From: an uncultured Selenomonadales bacterium | GTDB lineage: Bacteria; Bacillota; Negativicutes; Selenomonadales; Selenomonadaceae | Direction of reading: 5' to 3' | DNA length: 26,258 bases | Assembly (NCBI GenBank): GCA_947167555.1 | Contig: CAMVIO010000002.1 | Location: 1 to 26,258 of the forward strand | The notes under the pieces: generated by a model | What the model saw: the letters and a program-made list of their open reading frames with translations, nothing else | Databases searched by the model: none | What the model was told of the DNA's origin: nothing | Translations under genes and position numbers: made by a program | In this document: piece after piece, positions 24,406 through 26,258 of the stretch | How the letters are laid out: each line of letters begins with the position of its first letter | Numbering within the stretch: position 1 is the first letter of the stretch

Positions 24406-25652
24406 CAGGACCACATCCTTTCCGCCGCCATCGTCAAAAGATAAAGAAGCATTCCCACCATCGAGCCGACCACCGCCCCGTTGATGCGAATCATCTGCAA
24501 TTCGTCCTCGACGCGCGTTTCCACCAATTCCACCATTTCGTCGTCGCTCATTCTCGCAAGCTGTCGTTCCATCATCTGCGGCAACTCCGCATGATGCGCG
24601 GCAAGCAAGCCGTCAAACCACCGAAGCACCCAAGCGTTGAAACTCGCCCTTGCCTCCGCGTCCGACAAAAAGGCCTCGATACGATGCTCCAAATATCCGC
24701 GCAATTTCTGGCGCCAATCGAGCAGGCAATTGTCCCGCAAAAGCTCCAGACCCCGCGTCAGCCTGCCCGCAATATCCGCGTTCTCCACCTGACCGATCTG
24801 CCAGCGACGCACCGCCGACAAAATGCGCTCCCGCTGCTGCCCGTCCCGCAGAAAATTGTCCAGCCAGCCGGAAAATCGCGCATAAAGCTCACCTTCGCCG
24901 GATTCCAATTCTGCCGTCCAAGACTCCACATAATCGTTCAACCGCCCGAGAAGCCGTTCGTCCGAAAGCTCCTCCATATCGAACAGTGAAGCGCGCATCG
25001 TCTGGTCGCCCACATAGGCTTCCCGGATATTTCCGATGGAGGAGAGCAGCATATCCTGCAATTCCTCATCGCGCCAGACCTTCCGCGCAATCGGGGCCAG
25101 CGCACACAACACACGATTCCTGGTCTCGCGCGATAATGCCGAATCCAGCGCGTCGCCTGCCATCCTGTCCAGCCGCATATCCGAAAATACGCGACGCACC
25201 GAAGGCTCCAGCACCTCCGCGACGCCTCGCATATCCAGCGTTTCCATACCGCGCGTGAACACTGCGTCCGCCAGCGCATAAAGCCGTTCGCGACCGCCCC
25301 GTTCCGTCAGATACCTCGCCAGCATATCCGAAAAATCCCGCTTTGAAAGGCTCTCCATCACGTGCTCACGACTCAAGAGATCGCTTCCGGCAAACTCAGC
25401 CAGCGCATGCATGATGCGTGGACGATTGCGACGAAGGATTTCGGTCCGATATGAGATTCCCAACGGTTTCCGGAATATCGCCGTCACAGCGAACCAATCC
25501 GCCAATCCGCCGATGGTCGCCGCAAGGCAACCGTGCGCCAAAAGCCCCGGCAGGAAGCCTCCCGTAGAGGACGCCAGCCAGCTGAAGCCAGCCGCCCCCG
25601 CCGCGCTCGCAGCCAGCACCGCCGTCGCCAAGCCTTTCTTTCGCATTCGCAT
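24405..25652 (-). CDS. DUF445 family membrane protein (first of a tandem pair)
   Basis: A 415-residue paralogue of the next gene, with the same layout: N-terminal membrane segments with GGLADWFAVTAIFRKPLG, an extended helical middle (about 75-370), and a C-terminal IRINGAVVGSMVGMLLYLL helix. It starts immediately after the yggS stop (TAA-ATG adjacent), so the three genes are one transcription unit. The middle regions of the two paralogues look much more diverged than their ends. Function unknown. Confidence 0.88.
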   Translation of the reverse strand: MRMRKKGLATAVLAASAAGAAGFSWLASSTGGFLPGLLAHGCLAATIGGLADWFAVTAIFRKPLGISYRTEILRRNRPRIMHALAEFAGSDLLSREHVMESLSKRDFSDMLARYLTERGGRERLYALADAVFTRGMETLDMRGVAEVLEPSVRRVFSDMRLDRMAGDALDSALSRETRNRVLCALAPIARKVWRDEELQDMLLSSIGNIREAYVGDQTMRASLFDMEELSDERLLGRLNDYVESWTAELESGEGELYARFSGWLDNFLRDGQQRERILSAVRRWQIGQVENADIAGRLTRGLELLRDNCLLDWRQKLRGYLEHRIEAFLSDAEARASFNAWVLRWFDGLLAAHHAELPQMMERQLARMSDDEMVELVETRVEDELQMIRINGAVVGSMVGMLLYLLTMAAERMWS

Positions 25653-26258
25653 TTACTTGTACTGCCTCGCGCCGAAAATCGCCGTACCGACGCGCACGAG
25701 GTTTGCCCCTTCCTCAACGGCGATTTGATAATCGTGGGTCATGCCCATCGAAAGATATTTCATTTCAGAAGAAAAGAGCGGGAAGTCCTTGAGCCGGTCG
25801 AAAATCTCCCGCATCTCGCGGAACAGCGGACGGCATTCCTCCACGTCCTCATAATTCGGCGCGATGCACATCAGTCCCATCAAATGCACGTTTTTCATCA
25901 TGTCCGCCTTTTGCACGAGGATCGGCAAATCTTCCTTGTAAATGCCAAACTTGCTGTCTTCCTTTGCCAGATTGACCTGGATCAGGATGTCCTGCACCTT
26001 ATGGATTTTCTGCGCGGCTTCCTGTACCGCGTCCAAAAGATGCTCGCTGTCCACGGAATGGATCAAGTCAAACAGCCGCACCGCCTGCTTCGCCTTGTTC
26101 GTCTGCAAATGTCCGATCAGATGCCAGGAGACGTTTCGTTCCAGCGTCTCTTTTTTTTGCGCGGCCTCCTGCACGCGGTTCTCTCCGATAATCGCCGCGC
26201 CCGCGTCAATAGCTTCTCGCATCGCTTCGACGCCGTGATTCTTCGTCACGGCAATCAA
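25653..26258 (-). CDS. YggS/PLPBP-type pyridoxal phosphate homeostasis protein, 5' end cut off by window edge
   Basis: The last 201 residues of a YggS-family protein, a monomeric PLP-binding TIM barrel that buffers PLP and affects amino-acid pools. The PLP Lys is in IAVTKNHG at the window edge. Further signatures are GENRVQEAAQK, WHLIGHLQTNKAK, IQVNLAKEDSKFGI and SMGMTHDYQIAVEEGANLVRVGTAIFG. Only about the first 30 residues are missing. It directly abuts the first DUF445 gene. Confidence 0.95.
   Translation of the reverse strand: MIAVTKNHGVEAMREAIDAGAAIIGENRVQEAAQKKETLERNVSWHLIGHLQTNKAKQAVRLFDLIHSVDSEHLLDAVQEAAQKIHKVQDILIQVNLAKEDSKFGIYKEDLPILVQKADMMKNVHLMGLMCIAPNYEDVEECRPLFREMREIFDRLKDFPLFSSEMKYLSMGMTHDYQIAVEEGANLVRVGTAIFGARQYK

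Overview
The window reads as a Gram-negative-type Firmicute of the Negativicutes, most likely Selenomonadaceae (Selenomonas or a close relative). This is inferred from the gene set and not from a marker gene. The evidence is a succinate/propionate-type methylmalonyl-CoA mutase operon (mutA-mutB-meaB), a Firmicute-type ireB-ruvX pair, dapB-asd, feoA-feoB with a small Cys-rich partner, a flagellin gene, and GC-rich housekeeping genes interrupted by visibly AT-richer accessory genes. Almost everything is on the minus strand; only the feo operon is on the plus strand.

Layout. Positions 1-3.7 kb are an AT-rich accessory block: an AAA+ ATPase and a subtilisin-like protease in a translationally coupled operon, with a strong promoter and repeated TTCGTGCA boxes. 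It also holds a probable tyrosine-recombinase C-terminal remnant and a small PD-(D/E)XK-like protein, separated by strong hairpins. Positions 3.75-5.23 kb hold a flagellin gene with a sigma-28-type promoter. Positions 5.3-5.93 kb hold a mazEF-type toxin-antitoxin pair with an inverted repeat over its -10 box. Positions 5.96-6.93 kb hold a type III (protein-RNA) toxin-antitoxin module inserted at the 3' end of ruvX. It is flanked by a 122-bp direct repeat of ruvX (one mismatch), so that ruvX is rebuilt on one side and a truncated original 3' tail is left on the other.

Positions 6.8-9.35 kb are the dapB-asd-ireB-ruvX operon (diaminopimelate/lysine/threonine precursor supply plus two conserved small Firmicute genes). 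Positions 9.5-13.7 kb hold an NSS-family transporter, a TVP38/VTT membrane protein and recG. The recG and feoA promoters are divergent and well formed; feoA has a Fur-box-like sequence. Positions 13.9-16.3 kb are feoA-feoB-small Cys-rich protein, for ferrous iron uptake. Positions 16.3-16.9 kb hold an MsrA-family protein whose catalytic cysteine is serine. Positions 17-23 kb are mutA-mutB-meaB behind a cobalamin riboswitch, with an intrinsic terminator just ahead of mutA. Positions 23.1-26.26 kb hold two tandem DUF445 membrane proteins and the 3' part of a YggS-type PLP protein.

How it fits together. The mut genes make the B12-dependent succinyl-CoA/methylmalonyl-CoA step of propionate formation, and MeaB protects and loads the mutase. 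The riboswitch ties expression to cobalamin. The most unusual part is the left end: three distinct conflict-type modules (ATPase-protease, MazEF, type III TA) packed around a flagellin gene, one of them inserted so as to restore a conserved gene. No tRNA, rRNA or CRISPR array was seen.
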